The notes under the pieces are model-generated. The model saw only the letters and a list, made by a program, of their open reading frames with translations. It ran no database searches and was not told the origin of the DNA. The position numbers were made by a program, and so were the translations under genes. Of a stretch of 64,000 nucleotides of DNA, positions 23,464 through 34,858 are shown one piece after another. How positions within the stretch are numbered: the stretch's first letter is position 1; each line of letters starts with the position of its first letter. Origin of the DNA: Helianthus annuus (lineage: Eukaryota > Streptophyta > Magnoliopsida > Asterales > Asteraceae); NCBI RefSeq assembly GCF_002127325.2, contig NC_035438.2:90763948-90827947 (forward strand). The letters run 5' to 3'.

Positions 23464-26400
23464 TGTCACACCCTGTCTTTGGCGGAAATGTAAGATGTGT
23501 GACTGGTTTAATATCATTGCATTCAATCGTAATAGACAACTACATGATCAAAACGATGTTCATCCATTCATAAAATTTATGTATTACAAACATTGTTTAT
23601 TCAAGTTTTTAAAACACAACCTTCGACTAGGTTACAAACCAACAAAAGTGGATGACATCTAAACTTCTAGTTACGACACCTGCGTCCAAGATCCATTCAT
23701 GTTACCTGAAATACATGCAATTTTGGAAAACATTAACAAAAAGTTGAGCGAGTTCATGCGTCTAGTTTGTGTACTGTAATTCTTGTAAATCTTTGAGAGA
23801 CTCTTTTGTAAAAAGGCATGAAAAACGTGTATGAACATGAATGTTTTACAAAATTTTTAAGGCATGTGAGGACATGGGGAGTACTTGTTATGACTCCTTG
23901 TCGGAATACTCGTTTTGATTCCTTGTCGGAATACTCGTTCTGATTCCTTGTCGGAGTACTTGTTCCGACTCCTTGACTGTGTTGATTACCCTCGACTGTG
24001 TCGATTAACCTCCACTGGAACTCCAAAGCACTACTAGGTACTAGTTGTGACCATGAGTGGGGTTCGGCCGTACCCGTTAGATCTAACCCTCGTCCCAAAC
24101 TAATGAATGTTTTTAATGGCTTGGTACTAGTTTTCACCAAGACTTTATGGCATTTTTAGTATTTAGTCTATGCTCACATGATGTAGTATTTCATAGGCAT
24201 TTCATACCGTTTAAGTATTTGTACATGTATTTCACCCCCGAGAGTTATAAACCAAAAACAGTTCAAGAAAAGGGGGAGCATGAACTCACTGTTTTGCGTC
24301 TTCAGTACTCGTAACTCAAATCTCGTCTGCAAATACGACTACCTACAATGTGCTAGGGTCTATTAGACGAGTGGGCCGTGCCTTGCCTTAGTATTCATGT
24401 TTTGAGTTACATTTTCTTTATGTCTTTACATCATCCAGAGTTATAATACTTTTCAAGTATTCGTTTTCGTGTTTCCTTCCCAATGATGGGAGTATTTCAT
24501 ACATGTATTCTTGTATTTATAGTTTTGAAAATAATATATTTTCACTTAGAAATTATATGTAGACTTGTATTGTCCAAAAATATCGTATCGTCAAGAAAAT
24601 ATATATTTTTCTTCAAAAATCATATATCTTCTAAAATATTCTAAGAAAATATATTTTTACTTCCAAAGTAATATATTTCCTCTTTGCCGAGAATATGATA
24701 TACTTTGTAATAATAACGAAAATCATATTTTCATTTCTTTCGTTTCCAAAATAATATTTACCAAAAATATATTGTAACGGTACTTCTCGGAATATTTCGT
24801 AAGTTACGTTATTGCGTTTGGTTTTTACAATATCAAGTGTGTAACTTATATATTCCATTTCATGTAATTTTTGGTATTATTTTGGTGTTTGTAAATTCTT
24901 GGTATTTGTAAGTTATATTATTTTCCTAGAATAATATAACTATTTCACATAATCACACACAATGTCTTAAATGTAAATATATATTCTAAATACATATTTA
25001 CCCATTTTTATTTGTAAAAACCAACCTCCAATGCTTGTATTTTTGTTACAAAAATCTATGACAAAGTTTGTATGGAAAATCATAGTTAAAAATACACTTG
25101 TAAACACTTGTTTAGAAAATATTTTTTAAGTGTTGGTATTTTTAGAAAATTTTGCCATAGTTTCCCCTGAAAATGGAGGTTTCCATGCTTTCAAGCATAT
25201 CATTTTCTTTTGTAAAATCATCACCAATCATGAACAAATCATTCAACACTTACCATATGTGAAAAATATGAAATTTAAACTATGTCATGAACTTGAAAAT
25301 TTACAAAAATTGTAGTAACTTACTAGTGTGTTTAGTAAGCTTAGTTACCCTTTAAAGTGTGGTTGTTTATTTAAAAACATCATTTTTGACGAATTTAGAT
25401 CTTTACAACTTGTAAAATATTTTTTTCTAAAAATATTTCTTCTTGCATTTTTCTTGTTAAATACATGTTTATACACTTGATTAACCACAAAAATGTGATT
25501 GGTTTCTTTAAGAACCAAGTTTATGTAAATCTATTAATTTAACTTAGTTTCTTGAGAAAACTAGTTTCGTAATCACCCATTTACAAGATTCATAACATGT
25601 TTCATACTTCATCATACATAAAGATAACTTTATTTTTCAAGTTCATGTTTACATAAAGGATGACCATTATGATTTTCTCAAGATCTATCCTTATACTTGC
25701 TAGATCATGTGTTTAATCATCATTTAGCAAGGTTCTTATTATGATCAACATCATAAACACAAATAATCAATCATCAAGAAGCATAATAACACTTAACAAC
25801 ATGATTTCTTTTGATTTTTAAGCTTATGTTTAAGTTTCATGTTCAAGATTCATAGTGTTCTTCAATATTAGTTACTTATATCATTCTTTAGCCAACTAAA
25901 TAAGATGTAAAATGGAGTTTAGATGATCTTACCACTAGCTCAAGGCTAGGGATGATCACAAGGTGAAGATGAGGTGGTTAATAGCACAAGAGAGAGGTCC
26001 TTCAAGTTTCAATGCTTCCACACTTCTTCATTAAGCTTCTTACACCATAGAACATGCTTAGAATGGATGGAGATTGATTGAAAATGGAGGGTGTATGGTG
26101 GTGGTGTTGGGCCGTAGCTGTGGAGGAAGGAATGGAGGTGTTGGTGTAAGTTGAAGGTGATGAAATGAATGTGTATGCTAAGACTCATGGTTATATACAA
26201 AGTCTTCCAACATCTTATAAACTGTTGGGTAAAATGTTTCTAAAGTATGAAACAAATCTATTAAACAATCGTTAGAAAATCATGGGGTGGACCCCATGTC
26301 TCCAACCACGAATTGGGGGGGGGTGCTAGTTAGGATGTAATGGATAGTTGAAGATCTTGGTTAGTTTTCAAGGATAATAGTTAGTGTTATGTGTGTTATG

Positions 26401-27075
26401 GTATTTTAGGATATGTTACGATGTTCCGTGACCATAACTAGCTTCATAATACTAAAACAATGCTTCAAATGAAAATTTGGTGTTTCGGGTAGTGTCCGGT
26501 TGTTCGGTTGGTTACCGGTTCGTTAAAGTGCTAAATAGCGCAGTTTAGTGTGCTTTATGTTGTCTTTTATGACAGTTTCGGTTCCCGACACTTAGGAAAG
26601 TATTTCGGACCGTTAAACCATTTTTCTGCATTATAATTAGACGTTTAAATGCTGAAAATAGCTGAATTTTGGTTATTTTCTGCAGAGTTCTGCACTTTTA
26701 GTGTGTTTTAGGCACTTTCCGGCACTTTGTCTATCATTTAAGCATGCAGTTTGTGGTCCTTACTTTCCTACACACTATACTAGTGTAATACGTCATCTCT
26801 AGCTCATACAGGGCCTCAAAATATTGTCTGTCTATGTACTGAACTTCGTCAGCATTTTTCTTTTGTTGTTTGTCTAATAATGGTGCCAATTCCGTTCTGT
26901 GCATTGTTAGCACTATATCGTGTTGCATGTAGCAACGAATATGAAATGCCTTTGTATGTATATAACAGTAATCAAAAATTCATTTGTCTTGTAAACTAGA
27001 TCATGCACAATTATTTATGTATAGATTACTGTTCAACTAGTGTACGAAATGTACGGAAAAGTGACAGTTGTCACA
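23464..27075 (-). repeat. 5' LTR of Tekay3
   Basis: It is 3,612 bp, with plus-strand ends TGTCACACCCTG and GTTGTCACA. It is a close copy of 15053-18680. It carries the 25-bp and 19-bp arrays from about 23899. No ORF looks real. Confidence 0.93.
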
Positions 27076-27080
27076 GAAAT

Positions 27081-28063
27081 CAATCTACTAAATGTGCAAA
27101 AACCTATTGGCACATCATCAGTGAGACCGTTTATCACATTTAACTTTCCATTTCTTTAGCATGTTGTGATTGTCTACTGATGTACTATCATTTCCTCTTT
27201 TTACACAAATACTCATTTTTGAACTTTATCATGTTTTTGGCTTTTTCAAATTTTCAAATATTTTTGTATTTTCAAAATTCTTACTCCCCCTAAAATTCAA
27301 AGCATTTAAAGAAAATTTGATAACCGATGTAGATAGCTTCATCTCGCCATCCATTTTCTGTTATAACATGCTCTATCTTGCATAAAGTACCACCATGATT
27401 TACAACACATTGATTTTTAACAATGTTAAAACCATTTAATCACTTGTGAAATAATCATGTTTGTTCAGCCGTGAGGGTTTCGGCGTATTCAATCAACATA
27501 TTTTTTCAAATTTTTGATTTTTAACAAATTTAAAAACAAACATATTTTTTCATTTTTCAATGTTTGACAAAATAAAAACATATTTTTGGTTTCTAAATTT
27601 TTCTATTTTTAGGGTTTTTGATTTATGGTTTATTTATGTACAAAAACACATAAACTCCTTGTTTTTCATTTTCAGGGGACTGCCTCCTCGTGTGTCAGGC
27701 TGCTCCCTGCTTCAGATTGATATTCAGCTTCCTTCTGGAGCACCTGCACAATCAACACATTCAATTACTTTAACAGTGCAACCCAGGCCTGTTTGACCTT
27801 GGGTATTGTTACACAATACGAATTGTATAACTTCGGAAAATCTTTATTATTTTTCACAAACACCTTTTCATTCTTATCCTCAACCTTCTTGGTTGAATCA
27901 ACTTTCTGATTATCATTCACAGAAGTTTGTTTCTTGACCACCCAAGCTTGTCCTTTTAAAACATTCCTTTGATAAAATCTTTAATCACTTTGAATGTTTT
28001 GTTTTGACAAATCGTTTTTAGGTTTCTAGATTTGTTTGGTTCTGAAACATTTACTTTCTGTTT
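27081..28063 (-). mobile_element. Element A, decayed sequence after gag
   Basis: On the minus strand, frames continuing from the gag zinc-knuckle region are full of stops to about 27700. The rest is AT-rich and non-coding, with a PPT-like TAGGGGGAGTAAG at about 27281-27293. RT, RNase H and integrase are absent, so A lacks pol or has lost it. Confidence 0.5.
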
Positions 28064-30012
28064 CTAAATCTGTTGAGGCACAATTTTGGGTGTCACTGGT
28101 TTCGGTTTACAGGTTTGTTTTGATCCAAACTTGGTTGATTTCTGTGTTTCAACCTCAACTTTCTTTTTCTTTTCAACATCAACAGGCTTCGGTTTTGAAC
28201 ACTTGCGACTAAGATGTCCAATTTGATCACACTTAAAACATGTTCTCTTGGAAACATCTTTAACCTGTTGTTGTTGTTTCTTCTGAGCATAGAATTCTTC
28301 ATTAGACTGTCGCCTAAATCGGAGTTCTTTTTCTTCCTTAGAACTTGTTCCGTGAACAAAGTTCGTCTTTTTCTGATGATTTTTCTTGACAAACCGTTTA
28401 TGATTTTGTGTCTTTTTATAACCCACCCCAGCCTTCATGTTTTTCTTTTTGTAACTAGGTTTGTTATAAAAAGTTTTCTTGCTCTTTCCAACGAATTTTG
28501 CAATTTTCGACTTTTCAGACTTTTCAATCTCTACGAGTTTGAAAACTTTTTCAATCTTTTCTGAAATCACATTCTGAATCGGAACTTCAATATCTAAGAA
28601 TAATTTGTCCGATCCAATCATGGTATAAGCCAATCCTATCGGATCATCATTCGCATTTTTCTCAGATTTTGAATTTTTAAGATAACTTTCATGAAAACTT
28701 CCCTCATTTCCATCATGTGACTCGGACTCTGTCAGAACGCTTTCAACAACCTTACCTACCACCTCTTAATCACCAAGATCATCAGATTTGGTGCAAGTCA
28801 CATCGATGTTGTCAGGTAATTGGTCAACCATTTAATTGCTTTATCCACTTTCTCGTAATCATAGAATGTATAACTATTCTCCAACGATGGTGGAACCTGA
28901 TGATATTCTGATCCAATTCCCTTTTTGTTCTTTTCAGACTCTTTACCATCGGGTGTGATGTTGAAAATACGTTCCAGAATATATGAAGAAGCATGATAAC
29001 TTTGAAGATTATTAACAACCTTTTCTTTTTCGGCCAATTCTTGTTTAAGTTTAGCAACTTCATCTATATATTGATTTAAAACCATTTGCTTTCCTTTATA
29101 TCTGGCTGCAACAAGTTTAGTTGTTTTCTGACATGCTGACAATCTGTCATCCAGACTTTTGACTTTACTCTTCAAAGTTTCATAAGCTTCTTTTACCGTG
29201 TGATATTACAATTTCATTCCATCATATTCTTTTTGCAACTCTTGAATAATTTTATCTTTTTGAACACATCCGTTGCAACCAGCTGCACACTTTTGTTTCA
29301 AAATTTTGTTTTCTTTTTTAAGATTTTCACATTTCTGTGTTAGTTCTTTTTCTTACAAAAACTTTTCATTTTCAAGCATTTCATTACATTTTTCTTTAAC
29401 AATATTTTCTATTTTAGTAAATTCAATGTCTCTGGATCTCAGATTTCTATCTTTTTCAGTACAGGCACTGCACGTTTTCATGCATTTCCTGCACTTTTCA
29501 TCAGATTTATTTTCAATTTCATCAATTTTATCAGTTGATTCAGCATTATCAGACAACTTAGTAGTTTCAGTTTGAATTGTTACCTCAACGTTATCTTCTT
29601 CTGGTGTGTTGCCGGTTGTCTTCTTCATAATTTCTTCTTTCACATTCTTGCTTTCATCAACGATCTTTTCAACAGTCTTCTTCTTCTCAATACTTGCATA
29701 GATCACCTTCTTTATGCCCTCCTCTACCTTTTGTCTATAGTTAGGAATTTCTTCGAGCCCTTTACACCAAACTCCCACAGTTGGAATAGCAGCAACAAGT
29801 GCTTCAAAATCTACCTTTTCATGATCAATTGTCGAGTTTCCTTGAGGATCAACAAAACATTCTCGCTTAGCATCCCATCTATTTTCACACTTTGCTTCTA
29901 TAAATGTCTTATACACTCCACTCAAATACGCTCGTGCATGTTGTTCCTCTCGGCTCTGTTTGAACTCAGCAACTAAAGCATTTTTCTCTTTTAGAATGTA
30001 TTTACTCTGACG
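28064..30012 (-). pseudogene. gag: Element A copia-like gag, long coiled-coil type, broken
   Basis: Reading leftward from 30012, there is a gag segment related to that at 3480, followed by KCRKCMKTCSACTEKD, a double CXXC. Long coiled-coil sequence follows, with an in-frame stop near 29353, another near 29209 and a frameshift near 28830. One more stop lies near 28768. Then a 232-residue open stretch (28064-28762) carries a zinc knuckle CFKCDQIGHLSRKC (CX2CX4HX4C) and Lys-rich tails. The N terminus is cut off by the N1 LTR at 30013, so an apparent Met start at 30033 is an artefact of fusion with that LTR. I recall this long gag from Asteraceae copia-like elements. Confidence 0.75.
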
Positions 30013-31262
30013 TGATGTCGTGGTCACAATCAAATTTAATCCAATTACAATTAATTAGCTAGCGGTAAGTGGGTATCGAACACAGGGAGTTTGTGGAATA
30101 TGTGTTATTTGAATATGTATCTAAGTGAACTAAATTAAACTAATTGCAATAAAAGTAAATTCAAGAGTTGGATTGAATGATTTTAAAACTAAGATTACTA
30201 ATGTAATTGCAAAAATGGAAATTTGGTTTGTAAACAATTTAGAGACAAATGACTATCTTAAGTTTCCGGTTTGCTTCGACATTCATGCTAACATTCAACT
30301 AGAAAGAATCACATAGACATGATAAATGTATGATTACTTGTTGTGATGAAAGGGAACTAAGTACTCGGATTCCTAGAACGTCAGGTTGTTACCCGATGAC
30401 CAATTAATCAATACCCAATCCTAATTCTACCTATGATATCTTGATTGCCAACGACATCAAGAACGTATAGCTTCGAACAAGATTAGCATACGAATTAACA
30501 ATTTACAAACAAGCAATCACACACCATAACAAACAAATCATAAAGACGAGTTCATTATTCTAGAAATATGAAATCAAAGCATAAAGTCTTACACAAACCT
30601 TCCACCAAAGATAGTCATCAAAAGTTTAGCCACACATGGCTTTGACAATCATCTTCACAATTAGTTCAATGTTCATATGGATTCAAAACACTAACAAAAT
30701 GATTAGAAAATTGTTTCAAGCCCTCTAGAACTCTCAAAATCTCCCCTAGACTCCTGGTAACCGAATGGGAATGATTGGCATTGAAAAGACACCATAAATC
30801 CACATTAAAAGGTGGAAGTTACACATTTACGCAGGTTAGCGCCGTAAGCTATGGTGGCCACCGTAGCTTACGGTGGCTTGGAATGGCTTACGATGGCTTT
30901 AAATTGTCATACGATGACAAAAAGTGCCAGTCGGCGCCGTAAGCTACGGCCCTCTCCGTAGCCTACGGCAGGCTTCAGCATGAAAACTTGTTTTCAGCAT
31001 AACTTTTTCGTTTTAACTCCGTTTTCTTCACCGTTTTTGCCTACGTTCTCGTAATTTCATCCTCTATCATGCTATCCTCTTAATTCTTCAATTCAAAAAA
31101 TTGATTTTTCATTTATTCTCCGTGTTCCTTCCATTTTAAGCTCCCGTTTGTACCTGAAACACAAACAACCGTAGTTATCTAATTCTAGACAACTACCCGA
31201 TTAAATGTAGGATTTTATTATCATTTATACCACTTAAGGGTTGTCCTACGGACTACCCGTCA
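30013..31262 (-). repeat. 3' LTR of Athila-like element N1
   Basis: It is 1,250 bp, with plus-strand ends TGATGTCGTGG and CTACCCGTCA. It interrupts the gag of element A. A PPT complement (CATCCCCACACTT) follows at 31263. The start is similar in form to N2's LTR (TGATG...), and a stretch near 30070-30095 (GGGTATCGAACACAGGGAG) has a counterpart in N2's LTR. Two pairs of CCGTAAGCTACGG-type palindromes lie at 30842-30968. The 5' LTR lies outside the window. The 5 bp before it are TGACG. Confidence 0.75.
30842..30968. promoter_or_regulatory. Paired 13-bp palindromes, 19-bp spacing
   Basis: CCGTAAGCTATGG (30842) and CCGTAGCTTACGG (30861) form one pair. CCGTAAGCTACGG (30937) and CCGTAGCCTACGG (30956) form the other. 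Both pairs are spaced 19 bp start to start, and each pair contains the motif in both orientations. A weaker copy lies near 30881. Regulatory function is inferred only. Confidence 0.6.
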
Positions 31263-31665
31263 CATCCCCACACTTAACCGTTGCTTGCCCCAAGCAACCC
31301 GTTCAACAAAACACAATTTATTCAAGCGATCAAGCACAAACCAAGCAAACAAATGTCCTCATTTACTAATTCTTGCTTAATACCGCGCATAACACACTCC
31401 TCACAATAACTCTCCTCTCAGTGACAAATAAGACTAGCAAAAATGAGCTAGAACACACTTAAGGTAAATGGGCAGTTGAACAATAATATGCTTGTACTCA
31501 AATCGGTCCTTTGCCTAAAGAATTTGCTAAACATGCATGCGAATCAAAAGGACTTAAAGGTTGTAACACGGCTAGGCATACGGGTAGGAAATGGAAATAT
31601 ATGTAGTAGCTAATGATTCGACCCGGTATTTTATTTCTATCTAAACATAACATCTATATACAATA
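31263..31665 (-). mobile_element. N1 PPT, PPT-side hairpin and 3' internal region
   Basis: The PPT on the minus strand is AAGTGTGGGGATG (31263-31275). Beside it is a perfect 8-bp hairpin (GTTGCTTG 31280-31287, loop CCC, CAAGCAAC 31291-31298). The remaining sequence to 31660 has no coding signal and stops at the Tekay1 insertion. Confidence 0.65.
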
Positions 31666-32274
31666 TGTCACACCCCCAAAATCCACACGTGGAGTACCAC
31701 CGCCTGGAGGCGTGACTGACCAGGTTCAAGCCACCAATCATATTGAACATAACAAGTAATAAGTAAAATTCAACCACACAATATGAAAGGTGTTTCAAAT
31801 CAAAAACATAGTTAAGTGTTTAGCGGAAGCATAATAGTAAAACCCAATGTAAGTATCAAGTACGAAATAAAGTAATGTTTTTAGCATGGCACACACTGCC
31901 ATGTCCCACAACGACCGCGCCTCCCTGTGCAAGCTCCATGAGTACCTAACGACCTGCAAGGCATGTAACAATGAGTCAACAACAAAGTTGAGCGAGTTCA
32001 CAGTTGGTTGTTTAGTTATAGTATTCGTTTCATAAATCATATGCTCATTTTGTAAACCATGTATCGTATTAATTCGTATCGCGGTCTCCCAGACATGTGT
32101 GCGAAGATTAGTGGGGGCTTCTCATGTGTTACTAGACCGTGTGTATCGACTGTTACGAAAATGTAAGAGGTGCCCTAAGTCAATGTCCATCAGCATTGAC
32201 CCTTTGCCCATAGTCCATTAGTACACGCCCGTTCGAACGACACAGTGTGAGGTTTGTTAAACCTAATAGCGCTA

Positions 32275-32514
32275 TTAACTAATGACCCGCTCACCATAGG
32301 CCTCGGCGATTAAGTCGATATAATGAGGGACTTCAGTGATAGTTATTTGGTCCAGTGTGAAATCTTGGCATCCTACCCACGGAGGATGGTCGTAAGTACC
32401 GTATAGTTCATTTACCCATTCCCAACCCTTGGGAATCCAATGCCTTGGAAAGAGTGTGAACTCACCTTGGTTTGCTCGGTATGTTAAATTATATGCTCGT
32501 AAGTAATCAATCAC
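32275..32514 (-). CDS. Small LTR-internal ORF, unknown function
   Basis: This is a 79-residue ORF in the sense direction of Tekay1, starting MIDYLRAYNL. It has a protein-like composition rich in Trp, Tyr and Pro (IPKGWEWVNELYGTYDHPPW). The same frame is open in the other LTR (51665-51904) with only a few substitutions. No family is recognised. It may be chance preservation in a young LTR pair, so evidence for translation is weak. Confidence 0.3.
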   Translation of the reverse strand: MIDYLRAYNLTYRANQGEFTLFPRHWIPKGWEWVNELYGTYDHPPWVGCQDFTLDQITITEVPHYIDLIAEAYGERVIS

Positions 32515-32725
32515 GTCCTATAGTTATGCATGTATTCACAATCAGTTTACATTCACAAAGTACAACCGATAGGTCAAGATCATCATGTACATGCAAGTTA
32601 CAACTTAGCACATAGCATTTACCAATTACACAATTTCATGCAAGTCTTACTTATCATTAACAACAGTTAATTAATCCAGTTAACTTTTAACAGAATTAAA
32701 CTAAGTTACTGTGCTGTCTACCCAT

Positions 32726-32873
32726 TCGACGAAACACACTTGTTTTCATCGTACAACCCTTCGACGAAACACCCTCTGTTTCGTCGTGATCCCTTCGGCG
32801 AAACACCCCCCGTTTCGTCATAGCTACTCTCGGCGAAACACTCTCTGTTTCGCCGTGATTTGCGTTTCGCCAA
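32726..32873. repeat. Tandem 34-35 bp hairpin units in Tekay1 LTR
   Basis: Units TCGACGAAACA, a 4-6 nt loop, then TGTTTCGTCG begin at 32726, 32761, 32795 and 32830, followed by a half unit at about 32863. The unit at 32761 has perfect 10-bp arms. The array is repeated in the other LTR from 52116, where some arms have mutated. Confidence 0.85.
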
Positions 32874-33509
32874 CAATGTCAGTTACATCGTATATCGTAA
32901 CTGTTACAAAAATATCACAGAAACCCTAATCATCATAACAGCTGCTACATAACTATCATCAACAACAGAACTTTATCCAGGAATCACATGTTACCAGATT
33001 ATTGCATACACCAGACTTTAACACATATTCATTTGATCAATCACAGGCAGACAATAATGTGGTTTGCAAATATCAAACAGTAACATAAGCTTTGAGTAGT
33101 AAATCATGAATGAATACAGTCACAACATCAGATCGAGTTCAATAGTTTTAGCAACAGAATATCAAACCCTAATCTACACAAACATCACTCGGCATATAAC
33201 TGATAACCACATGAATCTATTCTACAAGCATAATATCATAAATGGATCTACTAGCAGGAACCCTAGTTGTTACACAACATCAAGATCATACAAAAAGCAA
33301 CTTCAAGGATCATTAAAATCAAATGATACAAACACTAACCGGAAAACTAAGCGATTAGCACGAACGAGATGGATAGACTTTCGAATGGGGAGGGGCTGTC
33401 GTCGGTGCACAGGAGAGAGCTCTAGGGTTTCTATTTGGTTGAAGGTCTGACGAATGGAACCGTAACACACAATAAATAGTCGAGTAACGTACTGGGCCCT
33501 AAATGGGCT

Positions 33510-33621
33510 TCGGCGAAATCGGGCTCGGCGAAACACCCTGTTTCGTCGAGATAGGGGTGACGAAACAAACCCCGATTCATCGATGTTGGTTATGGCGAAA
33601 CACTTTGTTTCGTCGGGTCAG
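33510..33621. promoter_or_regulatory. Second hairpin cluster, upstream of a TATA-like site
   Basis: The same CGGCGAAACA / TGTTTCGTCG units start at 33525, 33559 and 33593 (34-bp spacing), with a half unit at 33510. On the minus strand this lies about 30 bp upstream of CTATTTATT (33471-33479), the best TATA-like sequence in the LTR. It is mirrored in the other copy at about 52900-53011. A regulatory role is inferred. Confidence 0.5.
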
Positions 33622-33809
33622 TAGTATACAAATATTCATGTTCATGAAATCAAACAAATCAAACACTTTACTCATATTAAACACATAACATATCAAACAA
33701 CCATCTCAACTTGTAATCAGTGTACAGTTACAAAGCAAACAATCACACAACTAAACAGTTAACGCGCAATTAATGCGAAGATGGAATCTTGGAAGCTCGA
33801 GTTGTCACA

Positions 33810-33950
33810 TTATCCCCAACTTGAAAGAAATTTCGTCCCGAAATTTAGCATGCGGTTACTGAGGAAGCTAGTTGTGTCGTGTAGTTTACTGGTTTTCCTG
33901 GGGTGTCACATCATCCCCCCGTTGATTTGGAATTTCGTCCCGAAATTCTG
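33810..33950 (-). other. Duplicated PPT boxes of Tekay1
   Basis: The true PPT (minus strand GTTGGGGATAA) abuts the LTR at 33810. A second set lies about 95 bp further in: the palindromic box AATTTCGGGACGAAATT, a stronger G-tract CAACGGGGGGATGA, and a TGTGACACCCC LTR-like start (33897-33950). The palindromic box precedes both tracts. Confidence 0.7.
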
Positions 33951-34858
33951 TAGTAGCTTCAGCCTCAGTAGTAGTTGCATTGTTTCCGAACAACGGGGAT
34001 ACTTGAGCTTCATTTGGTCATCTCGTTCCCAGGTGAACTCTGGGCCACGACGGGAGTTCCAACGAACTCGAACAAGCGATATTCTGGTGTGCTTAAGGAC
34101 CTTAACATCCCGGTCCGTGATTTCAACTGGTTCCTCGACGAATCGCAACTGATCATCGATAGTGAGCTCCTTCAAAGGAAGTATGAGGGTCTCATCTGAC
34201 AGACACTTCTTCAGATTTGACACATGAAATACGTTGTGAACTCCACCAAGTTCAGCTGGTAGGTTCAGCTTGTAGGCCACCTTGCCTATTTTGTCGATGA
34301 TTTCGAACGGTCCGACATATCGCGGATTGAGCTTTTCTCATTTGCCAAAATGAACAACACCTTTCCACGGTGAGACTTTGAGTAGCACTCGATCCCCAAC
34401 CTAGAACTCGAGTGGTTTCCTGTGCTTATCAGTGTAGCTTTTCTGACGGTCACGAGCTGCCGCCATTCGTTGTCGTATCTGAGCAATCCTCTCTGTAGCA
34501 TCAACTACCAGTTCTGGACCCGTGATCTGACTATCACCCACCTCTGCCCAACAAAGAAGTGATCGGCATTTACGCACGTATAATGCCTCAAATGGAGCGG
34601 CTTGAATGCTGGTGTGGTAACTGTTGTTATACGAAAACTCCACTAACGGGAGATGTTTTTCCCAGCCGTTGCCGAAATCGATTACGCACGCCCTAAGCAT
34701 GTCTTCAAGGGTTTGAATAGTGCGCTCAGACTGCCCATCCGTCTGAGGGTGATAAGCTGTGCTCATGTCTAATCGTGAGCCAAAAGATTTGTGCATCGCT
34801 TGCCAAAGCTCTGAAGTAAAACGTGCATCACGATTAGAAATAATAGAGGTTGGCACCC
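33906..34858 (-). pseudogene. pol: Tekay1 integrase 3' half and chromodomain-like tail
   Basis: This continues the integrase cut by Tekay2. From 34858 leftward the core continues with [10 protein letters not shown], which holds the second catalytic Asp. It then reaches [16 protein letters not shown], which holds the catalytic Glu, and [17 protein letters not shown]. Stops occur at 34401-34403 and 34338-34340. The C-terminal GKVAYKLNLPAEL, HNVFHVSNLKKCL and [19 protein letters not shown] resemble the Tekay-type chromodomain that guides insertion into chromatin. The frame ends near 33906. Confidence 0.88.

Larger units (their letters stand above)
15053..27075 (-). mobile_element. Tekay3: decayed Ty3/gypsy element, about 12.0 kb
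   Basis: The borders are set by GAAAT at 15048-15052 and 27076-27080. On the minus strand the order is 5' LTR (23464-27075), initiator-Met primer site, leader, gag, broken protease and RT pieces, PPT, 3' LTR (15053-18680). The very long LTRs and MPPRR-type gag suit the Tekay/Del chromovirus group. Its 3' LTR has lost its canonical outer end: it begins TTTCACCCTG where the other copy has TGTCACACCCTG. Confidence 0.9.
31666..33809 (-). repeat. 3' LTR of Tekay1
   Basis: Plus-strand ends are TGTCACACCCCC and GAGTTGTCACA. It matches 51056-53199 at the same length with scattered substitutions. It contains two hairpin clusters (32726-32873 and 33510-33621) and a sense-strand 79-residue ORF (32275-32514). 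Confidence 0.95.

Noticed and set aside
29993..30033. Met at 30033 as the start of element A gag
   Set aside because: The first residues come from the N1 LTR inserted at 30013, so the true start was cut away.
33106..33450. Plus-strand 114-residue ORF, also at 52496-52840
   Set aside because: It is antisense to Tekay1 and sits in LTR sequence. It survives in both copies only because the LTRs are alike.
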